Shown here: piece after piece, positions 51,624-61,667 of the stretch
How the letters are laid out: the number at the start of each line of letters is the position of its first letter
Position numbering within the stretch: position 1 is the stretch's first letter
Source of the DNA: a virus
Direction: 5' to 3' (one strand)
Virus record (IMG/VR): IMGVR_UViG_3300047323_000673
Coordinates: 116,808 to 180,807 of that record
DNA: 64,000 nucleotides
Made by a program: the position numbers and the translations under genes
The notes under the pieces: generated by a model
Told to the model about the DNA's origin: nothing
The model's input: the letters and a program-made list of their open reading frames with translations, nothing else
Database searches by the model: none

Positions 51624-54600
51624 ATGAGCGACACACTTTTAAATTACTTTGAGTATCTAAGAGATACAAGTAAAAATCTAGCTACATCAGGGGACTTATA
51701 TCGTTGTTTAGTCCCCAAATTTTCGAAAACACTTAAAAATGAAGTCTGCGAAGCATCCCGTAGTTTCGTAGAAAAGAATATTATTCATAGAGACTCACCT
51801 GAAGGTAAGGCTTTTTTATCTTATTTAATGCAAATTAAAAAAGAAGTAAATCGTCAAGTATATTTAGGTGTTGGTTATATTATTGGTTCATTCAACAAAA
51901 GAGTATTTGGCTCTATTGTTAATATTCCAGTTGAATTTGAAAAAGAAGACTTCTTAGGTGGTTCTTTAAAATACGAATTGAATTTTGGTGATATATCTGT
52001 CAATTATGATTTGATTTCTGCATTACTTCCTGAGTATTTTGTTAGTGAAATGGATGGAACTGCACAAGACATTCTTATGACTATTTCTCAATTTGAGGAA
52101 AAGATCAAAACTACAACTAATTTGTCTGAAATAGAGGATATGACTAAAGAGTTTATGGAGAATCTCCTGAAAACTAATAAGAATATTATCATTGAATTTT
52201 TAGATAAAGATATTGCTCATGCAGATCTTTCTGATTATAAGAAAACTGATGCAATAATTAATAAAAAAGATTGGTTTTATCGTCATGATAAATACCATTT
52301 CTTTATTGCTTATGTTCCTGATGCGATTTCAACTTGGAAAAATTTAAGTTCTTTCTGTGAAGAGATTAAAGAGAATTCTTTTAGAAGTTATGTGTTAAAA
52401 GAATTCTTTAGTAATGTTTTTAATGTTGAAGGATTTATAAAAAATGAGCAAGAAGCTCCTGTAGATTATAGTGCAATGATTAAACATCATTTACCTATTA
52501 GTTTATCAAAGAATCAATCTATCGCAGTTAATAATTGTTTTAATTCTCATATTTCATATGTTCAAGGGCCTCCAGGAACTGGTAAATCACATACTATTTC
52601 AGGTGTTATTTTAGCCAGCTTCTTACTTAATAAAAAAGTATTGGTAGTTGCTCAAAAACATAATGCATTAGATGTGGTGAAAAATAAGATTAGTAGTTTT
52701 TATGATGAAAATCTTACAGTGCCATTTATTCACTTTAATAAAGAAGACAAAGCTGCATTAAAGAGTAGCTTGATTACTATGTGTAATCAAGGTCTACCTG
52801 AAAAGAAAGATTTAGATATTTTAAATCTTCAAATTAATAAGACTGAAGAAAAGCTAAAGCAATTTGTAACTCATCTTGAAAGAAAGGTAAATAATCTTTC
52901 TGTTTCATTAAATAACTATGCGGATTTTTATGAAAAGAATGAATACATCATTCAACAAAAAGAGCTTACATTTAATAACCCTGCATATGGAGATGATTTA
53001 CCTGAAAAGTTAATTCCATTAAAAACTCAGAATATGGAATTTTTGGAAAAGGTCAGAAATATTGAGAATAAGTTTTTTGAATTCCAATGCTTAACAAAAT
53101 ATGACCACTTTGGATTAAAGCGCTTTCAAAAGCAATTTAATAATACTTTTAAACTTGGTGTCGATTTTCATATGTTAATGAAAAATCGCATGCTTACTAG
53201 TTTCTTAGAAGACTGGTTTAATCTTTCATGGTCATTAGGTAATACTGAAACCATGCGTAATAAATTAACAGAGGCACATTTCTTAAAAAGTATGCGTTAT
53301 GAAATTGCAAATATTGAAGCTGAGATATCAAAAATTCAAGCTGTTTTATTTAAGCAATATCATAAAAAGAAATTATTTGTTAGTTTATTAAATAAGGAAA
53401 CAAATTCTGAGATTCAGAAATTTGGCAAAATGCTTCATTGGACTCGTGGCGATAAAGTTTTAGAAAAAATGGAGCAAATTAACTATGAAAAACTATTAAA
53501 TGCTTTCCCAATTTGGTTATCTGAAATTAGAAATATTGGTGAGATTTTACCTAATCAAGCTGAGATGTTTGATTTAGTTATTGTTGATGAAGCATCCCAA
53601 GTTAATCTTGCCGAAATCCTTCCTATTTTCTATCGTGCAAAGCATATTTGTATTGTAGGTGATCATAAACAATTAGGTTTAAATGCAGCAGGTTTAACAT
53701 TTAGCTTAAGTAAGAAATTTGATAAGATTATTTGGAATAAATATCAGCCAAACGGAATTGATTTTGATACTGCAACTCAAAGAAACTTAACTATTACAAA
53801 AGCTTCTATTTTAGATTTACTTCGTTCAGAAGAAAATAAAGAAACATTCAAATATGTTATGTTAGATGAGCATTATCGTTCATTACCTGGATTGACTGCA
53901 TTTAATAACAAAGAGTTTTATGATAATGAATTAAAAATTATGACTGAAGTTCCTGATAAGTCATTAGTTTCATGTTTTGCAGCTATTAAAGTGCCAGGTT
54001 CAAGAGATAATAAGATTAATAAAGTAGAAGCAGAAGAGGTTGTTAACTCTATTAAGTTTGTAATTGGTAAAAAGCTTCCTGCTGAGAAAAAGACAGAACT
54101 AGCTGAGACTATAAAATTAAATAGTTTTGTTCCTGCTATACCTACAATTGGAATTATTTCTGCTGTAAGGGATCAGGTTGAGTATATCAAAGAATTATTA
54201 GAGGAATTTTCAGAAGAAGATTTTAATAAACATCGTTTAGTATGTGGAACTCCTGAAGAATTTCAAGGTGATGAATTTGATATTGTAATTATTTCTTCAA
54301 CTACTGATGATGACTCAAGAAATAACGGTCACTATGCAAATGAGAATCGTTTTAATGTTGCATCAAGTCGTTCTAGATTCTTTACCATATTCGTTTATAG
54401 TAATGTAGGTAAGATTCCTATGTATGACAGATATTTACAGCATTTTGGTTTATCAGGAAGAAAGCAAATTGCAACAGAAAATATACTTGGTTGGAATTAT
54501 AATGAGAAGAAGATTAAAACCAAATTTGATCATATGATTGGTAATTTTTTAAACGAAATTATTGAGCAGATGAATGAAGAAGGAAAAGAAAAAATTCAAA

Positions 54601-54884
54601 TCTTTAGTAATATTAAATCATGTGGTCAATCTGAATTAAGTTTTGTTTTATATAATCCCATTAACCATAAGTTCTTGGGTGTTGAGGCAACTGGAGTATT
54701 TAATTCAGAAGAACATTCAAATTCTTATGCTGATGTTCATTTAGATAGATTACATATATTAGAGAAAGCAGGTTGGACAGTTATACATACACCATATCAT
54801 TTGTGGCATAAAAATGGCGAAGTTGTTTCTAATAAAATGGAATTAGCTAGAATTAAAAGTCAAATCACGAAAGATTTGTTATAA
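51624..54884 (+). CDS. UPF1-like SF1 helicase with nuclease-like C-terminus
   Basis: 1086 aa. Helicase motifs: Q-type SKNQSIAVNNC, Walker A VQGPPGTGKSHT (about 314), Walker B VIVDEASQVNLAEILP, III CIVGDHKQLG, IV DEHYRSLPGL, V TPEEFQGDEFDIVIIS and VI NRFNVASSRSR. The C-terminal 120 residues (KFLGVEATGV...DVHLDRLHILEKAGWTVIHTPYHLW) match the Vsr/MTES_1575-like PD-(D/E)XK fold, but the usual E-x-D is E-x-T. COG1112-type helicases with such ends occur in anti-phage defence. The role here is not proven. Confidence 0.85.
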   Translation: MSDTLLNYFEYLRDTSKNLATSGDLYRCLVPKFSKTLKNEVCEASRSFVEKNIIHRDSPEGKAFLSYLMQIKKEVNRQVYLGVGYIIGSFNKRVFGSIVNIPVEFEKEDFLGGSLKYELNFGDISVNYDLISALLPEYFVSEMDGTAQDILMTISQFEEKIKTTTNLSEIEDMTKEFMENLLKTNKNIIIEFLDKDIAHADLSDYKKTDAIINKKDWFYRHDKYHFFIAYVPDAISTWKNLSSFCEEIKENSFRSYVLKEFFSNVFNVEGFIKNEQEAPVDYSAMIKHHLPISLSKNQSIAVNNCFNSHISYVQGPPGTGKSHTISGVILASFLLNKKVLVVAQKHNALDVVKNKISSFYDENLTVPFIHFNKEDKAALKSSLITMCNQGLPEKKDLDILNLQINKTEEKLKQFVTHLERKVNNLSVSLNNYADFYEKNEYIIQQKELTFNNPAYGDDLPEKLIPLKTQNMEFLEKVRNIENKFFEFQCLTKYDHFGLKRFQKQFNNTFKLGVDFHMLMKNRMLTSFLEDWFNLSWSLGNTETMRNKLTEAHFLKSMRYEIANIEAEISKIQAVLFKQYHKKKLFVSLLNKETNSEIQKFGKMLHWTRGDKVLEKMEQINYEKLLNAFPIWLSEIRNIGEILPNQAEMFDLVIVDEASQVNLAEILPIFYRAKHICIVGDHKQLGLNAAGLTFSLSKKFDKIIWNKYQPNGIDFDTATQRNLTITKASILDLLRSEENKETFKYVMLDEHYRSLPGLTAFNNKEFYDNELKIMTEVPDKSLVSCFAAIKVPGSRDNKINKVEAEEVVNSIKFVIGKKLPAEKKTELAETIKLNSFVPAIPTIGIISAVRDQVEYIKELLEEFSEEDFNKHRLVCGTPEEFQGDEFDIVIISSTTDDDSRNNGHYANENRFNVASSRSRFFTIFVYSNVGKIPMYDRYLQHFGLSGRKQIATENILGWNYNEKKIKTKFDHMIGNFLNEIIEQMNEEGKEKIQIFSNIKSCGQSELSFVLYNPINHKFLGVEATGVFNSEEHSNSYADVHLDRLHILEKAGWTVIHTPYHLWHKNGEVVSNKMELARIKSQITKDLL

Positions 54885-54886
54885 CA

Positions 54887-54911
54887 AAAAGGGCTTTCAA
54901 GCCCTTTTTTT
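54887..54911. terminator. Bidirectional terminator
   Basis: The stem AAAAAGGGCTT/AAGCCCTTTTT lies between convergent genes. Confidence 0.85.
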
Positions 54912-54917
54912 ATATAA

Positions 54918-55688
54918 TTAAATTTTTCTCTGTTTAAGATTAGATGTTTCGTTCACAGGCAGAGAAGTATCTAACTGTTTATAAGCAGCAGCTTTTTTAA
55001 GTTTATCTAAATTGTTTATTAAAAATTCTACAATTGTATATTCATGTTTATCCAATTCTTCACCGATAGGATCATTTGAAGTAATGGTAATTGATGAATT
55101 TAACTCTTTCTGCACTTCATCTTCTTCTATATTCATTGGAATTGTTAAAGTGCATAATGATTTAATTTTTTGAGATTCGAAATCAAATGGATCTAAGTAA
55201 CGCTCCAAACTTAAAGGAATAGTGATTTTTTCATTTTTAGCTTCAATTTGTTCATAATCTAAAAATAAATCAAAACCAAATCGCTCATTATAAGAATATT
55301 CTTGTATATTCTGTAAGCCATTTTTATATTTAGCTACTCCACAAAAATCCATGCCTGGCTCAGAAAAGCTAAATTTAAATTCAAGTAAAGGGTAAATTTT
55401 ACTAATTCTATCAAAAGCTTCAGTAGGTGGCGACCAAGCTGAATCAAACTTCATTTGAATAAAAGTTCCTTGATTATCAATTTCAGGACTAATATCCCAT
55501 TTAGTTCCCCAATTTTCAATATGCCAGTCATTTGAATCTATAATATTAATAGGAGTAGGAATAAAGTTTTCTATTGAAAAATTACTTTCATCACTCCATT
55601 TATTAGGAATTTTTCCTTTTTCTAGAAGTTGTTTAATTTCATTTTCATTACCTGTAATTTCAACTTCACAAGTACACCAATTAGGCAT
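54918..55688 (-). CDS. YubB/Api92-like ferredoxin-fold protein 1 with shared tail
   Basis: 256 aa. MPNWCTCEVEITGNENEIKQ, FSIENFIPTP, NWGTKWDI and FDSAWSPPTEAFDRISKIYP are hallmarks of the YubB/Api92-like family common on plasmids and phages. A second domain is followed by YKQLDTSLPVNETS then LKQRKI, the window-wide tail. Paralogue of the upstream gene (26-bp gap). The RBS is AAGGAG. Confidence 0.85.
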   Translation of the reverse strand: MPNWCTCEVEITGNENEIKQLLEKGKIPNKWSDESNFSIENFIPTPINIIDSNDWHIENWGTKWDISPEIDNQGTFIQMKFDSAWSPPTEAFDRISKIYPLLEFKFSFSEPGMDFCGVAKYKNGLQNIQEYSYNERFGFDLFLDYEQIEAKNEKITIPLSLERYLDPFDFESQKIKSLCTLTIPMNIEEDEVQKELNSSITITSNDPIGEELDKHEYTIVEFLINNLDKLKKAAAYKQLDTSLPVNETSNLKQRKI

Positions 55689-55713
55689 TTTTTCTCCTTA
55701 ATTATTTTTTATA

Positions 55714-56523
55714 TTAAATTTTTCTTTTTTTACTTTGTGTATCCTGATTAATAGGAAGATTGGTATTTAAGTCATTATGTGAAGCCATAGTTTTCATGAG
55801 TTCTAAATTTTCTCTAATGAATTCTATGATGTCATATTCTTTTTCATATTTAATATTATCCATAACTTGAGGATAGAATTCCACAATTTCATCACTAAAT
55901 GAATTAGAGATGTCATTTTCTTGAAGATTCATTGGGAAAGTAAGTAAAGATTCATTTTCAACAAGTTGTCCATTAATATCATAAGGATCATCAAAGTAAG
56001 ACAGGTTGATTAGAACATGAATATTATCATTTTGAATTCTTGCCGAGGACTCATCAATTTCCATATTAAACTCAAAACGATCAACATAAGAACCTTTTAT
56101 TTCTTGCTGAACTCCATTTTTATATTTTGTAATGCCAAAAAAATCCATAGCCTCTTCAGCATAATTTAACTCAAAATATAGGGATGGATATAAACGACTA
56201 ATTTTTTCAAATGCTTCTAATGGTGGGGACCATGCAGATTCAAATTTTATACTTACAGAATGTGTAAATCCAATACCAACTTCATTTTCATTTGCTATAT
56301 CTTCATGGTCAATATAAGCTTTAATATTCCATCTAGTTCCCCAATTCTCCATGCACCAATCATCAATATTTGTGCAATTTTTAGGAGGTGGAAGTAAATT
56401 TTCCAATGAGAAATCATTCTGATTTTTAGAATCTTTGGCTATAGAAAGAAGTTGTCTGATTTCATTAGGAGAACTTTGAACCTCACTAGTAATTTCCAAT
56501 TCACATTCACACCAATTAGCCAT
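55714..56523 (-). CDS. YubB/Api92-like ferredoxin-fold protein 2 with shared tail
   Basis: 269 aa. MANWCECELEIT, FSLENLLPPPKNC, NWGTRWNIKAYID and FESAWSPPLEAFEKISRLYP define the family. It ends HNDLNTNLPINQD then SKKRKI, the closest of all tails to the SV40 nuclear localisation sequence core (KKKRKV). First gene of a two-gene unit. Confidence 0.85.
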   Translation of the reverse strand: MANWCECELEITSEVQSSPNEIRQLLSIAKDSKNQNDFSLENLLPPPKNCTNIDDWCMENWGTRWNIKAYIDHEDIANENEVGIGFTHSVSIKFESAWSPPLEAFEKISRLYPSLYFELNYAEEAMDFFGITKYKNGVQQEIKGSYVDRFEFNMEIDESSARIQNDNIHVLINLSYFDDPYDINGQLVENESLLTFPMNLQENDISNSFSDEIVEFYPQVMDNIKYEKEYDIIEFIRENLELMKTMASHNDLNTNLPINQDTQSKKRKI

Positions 56524-56669
56524 GTTTCTACTCCAAAAATGTCCATAATTATTTAATTATAACATATTGATAATTTGTTTCTAGCATTTTTAGCAATTAG
56601 AGATTAAATCACTCTTTCTTTTTTTGAACTTTTCAGTTAGAATCCCTAATTATTTGCAAAGTATTCATT

Positions 56670-58115
56670 ATGAAAAAGAAAAATTCATTGTTTTGGTTTA
56701 GACGCGACTTGAGACTGCAAGATAATGCAGGTCTTTATCATGCATTGAATGGTTCTGATTCAGTTGCCTGTATGTTCATTTTTGACACCACAATTCTATC
56801 TGAGTTAGGAAGTTATGATACTCGTGTAGATTTTCTTTGGAATTGCCTCAATAATTTGAAAGAAGAACTTCGTGCATTGGGAAGTGATTTAATTGTTGTA
56901 GAAGGTGATCCAAAAGATGTTGTTCCTAAGCTAGCTAAAAAATATAAAGTAGATACTGTTTACTGCAATGAGGATTATGAACCTAAAGCTCGTCAAAGAG
57001 ATAAGACAGTGGCAGACCTTTTACAAGACAAGAAAATTTCTTTCTTTGCTCTTAAAGATCAAGTTATCTTTGCCAAAGATGAGGTTCTGACTGCTCAAGG
57101 GCGTCCATATAGTGTATTTACTCATTATGCAAATGCTTGGAAGAAAAAATTTAAAATGGAAGAGATTGCTGAGTATGAGTGTGAGCATACATTTGATAGG
57201 TTTGCTCAATTCAAATGTCAGGAACTGATTACTTTGGAAGATTTAGGTTTTGAAAAAACCCATGTTTCACAATCAAAAATTGGCTTTAGTCATGCAGAAG
57301 CCAAAAAACTTTTACAATCTTTTGTATCTAAAAGGCTGAAACAATATAAAAAGAGTAGAGACTTTCCGAGTGTTTCTGGTGTTTCTTATTTAAGTGTTCA
57401 CAATCGTTTCGGAACTCTTTCAATTAGAGAATTATTTCGTGCTGCATTAAAAGTCAGAACCAATGATACTGAAGTGAAAGAAAATGTTGATACCTGGATT
57501 AATGAATTAATTTGGAGAGAATTTTATTTTCAGATTCTTTATAATTTTCCAAGAGTCGCATACGAACCTTTTAATAATGAATATAAGAACTTTCCCTGGG
57601 AAAATGACATGGAAAAGTTCCAAAAATGGTGTGATGGTGAAACAGGATATCCCATAGTTGATGCTGCGATGAGGCAACTTAATCAAACAGGATATATGCA
57701 TAACCGTTTAAGAATGGTTACGGCAAGTTTCTTAACTAAGCATCTTTTAGTTGATTATCGTTTAGGCGAACAATATTTTGCTGCAAAACTTTTAGATTAT
57801 GATTTAAGTGCTAACAATGGTGGTTGGCAATGGGCTGCATCTACAGGTTGCGATGCTCAACCATATTTCAGAGTATTTAATCCTATTTTGCAAAGTGAAA
57901 AATTTGACCCACAAGCTAAATTCATTAAAAAGATGCTTCCAATTTTTGCAAATGTAGATCCTAAATATATTCATAACCCATCAGAATATAGAGATGAATT
58001 AGCCAAAGCTGATATAATTCTAGGTGAAGATTATCCTGAGCCTATAGTCAATCATAAAGAAGCTCGCCAACATACATTAGATCTATTTAAAGATTATATT
58101 GCAAATAATGTATAA
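56670..58115 (+). CDS. phrB: Deoxyribodipyrimidine photolyase
   Basis: 481 aa, the full class I CPD photolyase length. N-terminal antenna-binding fold (LFWFRRDLRLQDN, VEGDPKDVVPKLA) and C-terminal FAD domain (INELIWREFYFQIL, GYPIVDAAMRQL, GYMHNRLRMVTASFL, DYDLSANNGGWQWAASTGCD with the FAD/Trp region). It repairs UV cyclobutane dimers with blue light. Less AT-rich than its neighbours. Confidence 0.97.
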   Translation: MKKKNSLFWFRRDLRLQDNAGLYHALNGSDSVACMFIFDTTILSELGSYDTRVDFLWNCLNNLKEELRALGSDLIVVEGDPKDVVPKLAKKYKVDTVYCNEDYEPKARQRDKTVADLLQDKKISFFALKDQVIFAKDEVLTAQGRPYSVFTHYANAWKKKFKMEEIAEYECEHTFDRFAQFKCQELITLEDLGFEKTHVSQSKIGFSHAEAKKLLQSFVSKRLKQYKKSRDFPSVSGVSYLSVHNRFGTLSIRELFRAALKVRTNDTEVKENVDTWINELIWREFYFQILYNFPRVAYEPFNNEYKNFPWENDMEKFQKWCDGETGYPIVDAAMRQLNQTGYMHNRLRMVTASFLTKHLLVDYRLGEQYFAAKLLDYDLSANNGGWQWAASTGCDAQPYFRVFNPILQSEKFDPQAKFIKKMLPIFANVDPKYIHNPSEYRDELAKADIILGEDYPEPIVNHKEARQHTLDLFKDYIANNV

Positions 58116-58133
58116 CTTTACTTGATATGAATA

Positions 58134-58162
58134 GAAAAAGGGACCAATTGGTCCCTTTTTTT
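58134..58162 (+). terminator. Photolyase terminator
   Basis: The perfect hairpin AAAAAGGGACCAATTGGTCCCTTTTTTT. Confidence 0.9.
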
Positions 58163-58175
58163 ACAACAGTTATAT

Positions 58176-58243
58176 TAAGGTATTAGATATAATAAGGTAT
58201 TAAGTATATTAAGGTATTTTGAGTATTGAGGTAATTAAATAGT
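58176..58243. repeat. 17-bp tandem repeats (about four copies)
   Basis: TAAGGTATT recurs at 58176, 58193 and 58210 with an exact 17-bp period, and a weaker copy TGAGGTAAT lies at 58227. The unit is roughly TAAGGTATTAnnTATAn. An inverted repeat TATTTTGAG (58215 region) with CTCAAAATA (58256 region) overlaps the end. It could be an iteron-like or regulator-binding array. It lies between convergent genes, so it is not an obvious promoter. Confidence 0.7.
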
Positions 58244-58316
58244 ATCTCAAAATAGTAAGTTAGAGAACTATTCATGCTGGATAATATCTTCGTATTTCAA
58301 TAAAGTCAAGAACTTT

Positions 58317-59771
58317 TTATAGTTTCATTCTTTTTGCATGAGAAGAATTAGTATTAAGTTGAGAATGATTTTGTGATAATTCATTTTCTAATCTTTTAGC
58401 CATATATAAAGGTTGGATAAATTCAATAAATGAGGTATCTAATGCTAAAATATTAGCCAAAGTTTCATTTTCCATATAATCACCTACGATAGAAGTAAAT
58501 TGAGGCATTTTTTCTTTTTTATATGATGCACTATAAGAGTTAATTTTTTTAGCAATTTTAAGTATGAGTTCTTGATCAGAAAAATCAAATTTAGAAAATA
58601 CCACTGCTTGTTGTTGTGGTTCTACATTTGAATTTAATGATGAGCAAAAAATATCAGGATCACAAAGTTTGTTGGTTAATAGAAGGCACATAGTTGCAGC
58701 ACAATTTTTATAAATCAAACCTGGATTAATTAGTTGTAATTTAGAGCAGTCTAATGGAACATCACTAATGTAATTCTCAATTTTTTTAACTAGTGGTTGA
58801 GCCATTTCAACAGGGAGTTTACCCCAATGACTATGCTGCTCTAAAAGATTTCTAAGAATAAATAATTTAGCTTCAGAAGATAAAGGAATATTATTGTCTA
58901 CACAATGCATAAAACAACCAGCCATAAAAGAGCCACTTGCACGATATTGTGTGGTTAAATATATATTCATTTCCTCAAAAAATGATTTAGGCATAAGTTC
59001 AATCATACCTTGAATAAACTTATTTTTCTTTGAAGGGTAGCTTAAACTTGCAACATCTTGGATAATAGATGAATTAATGTTTGCAACATGAAAATTTTGC
59101 TTAAATAACTCCTTATGAGTAATCTCATTTTCTGATTGGAGATATTCATGCATTGCTAGATAATAAAAAGCTTGAGCTTCTGAACAATGACGAACTTTAC
59201 CAAAAAAGATATTTTCAAATGTTCTAAGCTCATTATCAAATTTAATATATGGTGAAATTAATTTTAACGACTTATAAATATTAATTTGTTGTTCTTTAAG
59301 AGAATCAATAGTGGAGCCAAATTCTTTTGGAACTCTACCACCATTTTTATTAGCACTATATAGGCGTCGGAAATTTTCAGAAAGCTTATTAATCAAAAAA
59401 CTACCAATATGAATATTTTCTCGAATACTATAAGTATCTTTATTAAAAGCATTAGGGTATTTTTGCTGATGCTTGTATATAGCATTAGGCTGAGCTAGAT
59501 GAAAACCAGTGTACTTAATATCATCTTCAGAATCATAAGTATTTTCTTCAATTTTTACAGCAGTTTCATTAGCTATTTTTTCCTGTAACCAAGGTGTTCT
59601 ATCTAGTTTTTTATCAACATTAATCAAAAGCTCATAACTAAATTTTTCATTAATTTTACTATGAATATCTTTGCTATTTAAAAATAGCATTGCATCTAAA
59701 GTTTGAACAAAGTTGTTATCAATGTTTTTTTGTGAGTTTGTTTTGCATAAAGTGACAAAAGGATTATTCAT
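58317..59771 (-). CDS. Orphan protein with shared tail
   Basis: 484 aa, predicted mostly alpha-helical, no family recognised. Starts MNNPFVTLCKTNSQKNIDNN without a clear Shine-Dalgarno. Cysteines are scattered (GCFMHCVDN, KNCAATMCLLL). It ends MAKRLENELSQNHSQL then SSHAKRMKL, the bipartite tail of the ankyrin and DUF4116 proteins, so it likely belongs to the same functional class. Confidence 0.78.
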   Translation of the reverse strand: MNNPFVTLCKTNSQKNIDNNFVQTLDAMLFLNSKDIHSKINEKFSYELLINVDKKLDRTPWLQEKIANETAVKIEENTYDSEDDIKYTGFHLAQPNAIYKHQQKYPNAFNKDTYSIRENIHIGSFLINKLSENFRRLYSANKNGGRVPKEFGSTIDSLKEQQINIYKSLKLISPYIKFDNELRTFENIFFGKVRHCSEAQAFYYLAMHEYLQSENEITHKELFKQNFHVANINSSIIQDVASLSYPSKKNKFIQGMIELMPKSFFEEMNIYLTTQYRASGSFMAGCFMHCVDNNIPLSSEAKLFILRNLLEQHSHWGKLPVEMAQPLVKKIENYISDVPLDCSKLQLINPGLIYKNCAATMCLLLTNKLCDPDIFCSSLNSNVEPQQQAVVFSKFDFSDQELILKIAKKINSYSASYKKEKMPQFTSIVGDYMENETLANILALDTSFIEFIQPLYMAKRLENELSQNHSQLNTNSSHAKRMKL

Positions 59772-59823
59772 AATAAGATAATTTAATTAATTATTATCAT
59801 TATATCGTATATTAAAAATCATA

Positions 59824-60624
59824 TCAACATGATTTGTTTATAAAGTAGTTCATTGCACAGCCATTAATTGATTGATAAACTTTAACAACTTTTTTATCAA
59901 AATTTAGAATTGACTCTTTAAAGTCACCTTGTAATAGCTCATATTCAGTTCCATCATCAAAAATTACCAATAAACGATAAAGTTTTTTAAGATTTTCAGT
60001 CAAAATAACTTTATTGTACTCAATAATAGGTTTATTAATGTTAAAGAAAGGGTAGTCTATACCTCGCAAGACTATTTGCTGACTCTCTATGCCTTTGTCT
60101 GTAATAATTTTAATCTTAGTTGTTTTTGTATGAAATGTGTCGTCAGTAAGTTTGAAATAACCTGCATAATAACCATCATCAAATAAATTACCTTTAGCAA
60201 TAGATAAAGGCTCATCCAAATCTTCATCAATAAAAAAAATATCTTTTAAAATACTGCCGCGTTTAGGCCGAATAGTGAGAATTCTGTCTATTCGGTCATT
60301 GAAAATTGCTAGTTTCCCAAAACAATCAGTAGTATGTGTAAGTCCTTTAATGAGATTAGAGTTTAAATCAACAAGAATATTTTCCTCTAAGATCAAAATC
60401 TCATTGAAAAAAATTTGAAGAATGTATTGATTGTTTTTTAAAGGAAGTAGTTGTGTAAATATTTCAACATTTTGATAAAGATCAAGATTGAGGTGCTTAG
60501 TGATGAAGTTAAAATACCATTCAACAGTATAGCCAAGTAAAGTAGTTCCATCTTCAAAGAATTTTGAAAAACCTACAAAATCTTTCTGATGTATGGATCG
60601 AGCTAACTTATCTGCACTAAACAT
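59824..60624 (-). CDS. Hypothetical protein, beta-rich C-terminus
   Basis: 266 aa, soluble, unrecognised. N-terminal helical part (MFSADKLARSIHQKDFVGFSKF), then many predicted strands. It ends MNYFINKSC, without the shared tail. Confidence 0.7.
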   Translation of the reverse strand: MFSADKLARSIHQKDFVGFSKFFEDGTTLLGYTVEWYFNFITKHLNLDLYQNVEIFTQLLPLKNNQYILQIFFNEILILEENILVDLNSNLIKGLTHTTDCFGKLAIFNDRIDRILTIRPKRGSILKDIFFIDEDLDEPLSIAKGNLFDDGYYAGYFKLTDDTFHTKTTKIKIITDKGIESQQIVLRGIDYPFFNINKPIIEYNKVILTENLKKLYRLLVIFDDGTEYELLQGDFKESILNFDKKVVKVYQSINGCAMNYFINKSC

Positions 60625-60763
60625 GCCATATTCCCTTGTAAACTAGTAAAATCTTATAAAATAACACTAAAATATCAAGTAAAATCTAGTAAAAAGTTTT
60701 AAAATTTTGATTTTTATGATATAATAAAGTCTTTAGCACAATAAATTATTAAAGAGGAAAACA

Positions 60764-61297
60764 ATGGTTCACATTGATGAAAGCCATAACTTGTTGGAAT
60801 GTCACCAAGACAAAGAAATGAAAAAAGTAATTATTGAAAGCCGTTTTAGTGCTGCAAATGTAGAAGGCTTGGTTCGTAATAAAAAATTTACTTTAGCATG
60901 TATGCGTGATTCTTTTATGCGTGGTGAAGCACCATATGCAAGTCATGTTATTTATGCACAAACCCATATTCTTGATGATTTCATTGCTGAAGAGCGTGCT
61001 ATTGGTATGCATGCAGGATTCTTATGGGGTGATTTAGGTGAACTAACAGTTGTGTATGTTGACTTAGGTATTTCTACAGGTATGCAAATGGGTATTGATC
61101 ATGCTATTAAAATGGGTCGTCCTGTTGAGTATCGCACTCTTGGTTTCATTCCAACAGTAACTTCGAGTGAGGTAGAATTGGAAGAAAAAGTAATTAATAG
61201 TCAGAAGGCATTACTTGAAGAACTTAAAGCTGCACTTCACCCTAATACTGAACTTTGCCTTTCAAATGTAAAACAATCTGAAAAATGTAAAGTATAA
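60764..61297 (+). CDS. DUF7768 protein (nucleoside deoxyribosyltransferase-like)
   Basis: 177 aa with the RBS AGAGGAAA. The family core is plain: KKVIIESRFSA, ACMRDSFMRGEAPYASHVIY, LDDFIAEERAIGMHAGFLWG, TVVYVDLGISTGM and GRPVEYRTLG. Such proteins are frequent in phages and related to the YtoQ/DUF4406 deoxyribosyltransferase-like fold; the reaction is unknown. It ends QSEKCKV, possibly a variant of the shared tail. Confidence 0.85.
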   Translation: MVHIDESHNLLECHQDKEMKKVIIESRFSAANVEGLVRNKKFTLACMRDSFMRGEAPYASHVIYAQTHILDDFIAEERAIGMHAGFLWGDLGELTVVYVDLGISTGMQMGIDHAIKMGRPVEYRTLGFIPTVTSSEVELEEKVINSQKALLEELKAALHPNTELCLSNVKQSEKCKV

Positions 61298-61326
61298 TTA
61301 TTTAAAATCAATATAAGGAGATTAGC

Positions 61327-61638
61327 ATGAGCGAAGAATATAAAATTTATGTGGCCAAAAGCCCTCAAGCTAATCTCTATTTAATTAATATACTTAGTTT
61401 TTTAAGGGGAAACAAAAATTGGATGGATTCAGCCAATCCTACAGTTGAAGAAGTTCAAAAACAAATTATTTTTGCTAATGACCGCAAAAGTCGTTGGACA
61501 AATGATATGAATGAAGCAGATATTTGGGACTCATATAGTATTTCACAATATCATCAATATTTGCCAGAGATAGAATTTTTAGAAGTAAGTCTTGGTTCTG
61601 AACCAATTAAGAAATCTACTTCAAAACCGAAAATGTAA
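61327..61638 (+). CDS. Hypothetical protein with tail-like end
   Basis: 103 aa with the RBS AAGGAG, 29 bp after the DUF7768 gene, likely the same operon. MSEEYKIYVAKSPQANLYLI, then WMDSANPTVEEVQKQI. It ends EVSLGSEPIKKSTSKPKM, which loosely fits the shared tail. No family recognised. Confidence 0.7.
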   Translation: MSEEYKIYVAKSPQANLYLINILSFLRGNKNWMDSANPTVEEVQKQIIFANDRKSRWTNDMNEADIWDSYSISQYHQYLPEIEFLEVSLGSEPIKKSTSKPKM

Positions 61639-61640
61639 TA

Positions 61641-61667
61641 AAAGGCTCACTCAAGTGGGCTTTTTTT
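61641..61667. terminator. Bidirectional terminator
   Basis: The stem GCTCACT/AGTGGGC with flanking A- and T-runs lies between convergent genes. Confidence 0.8.

Noticed and set aside
58176-58243. CRISPR array
   Set aside because: The 17-bp units are directly abutting without unique spacers and no cas gene is present.
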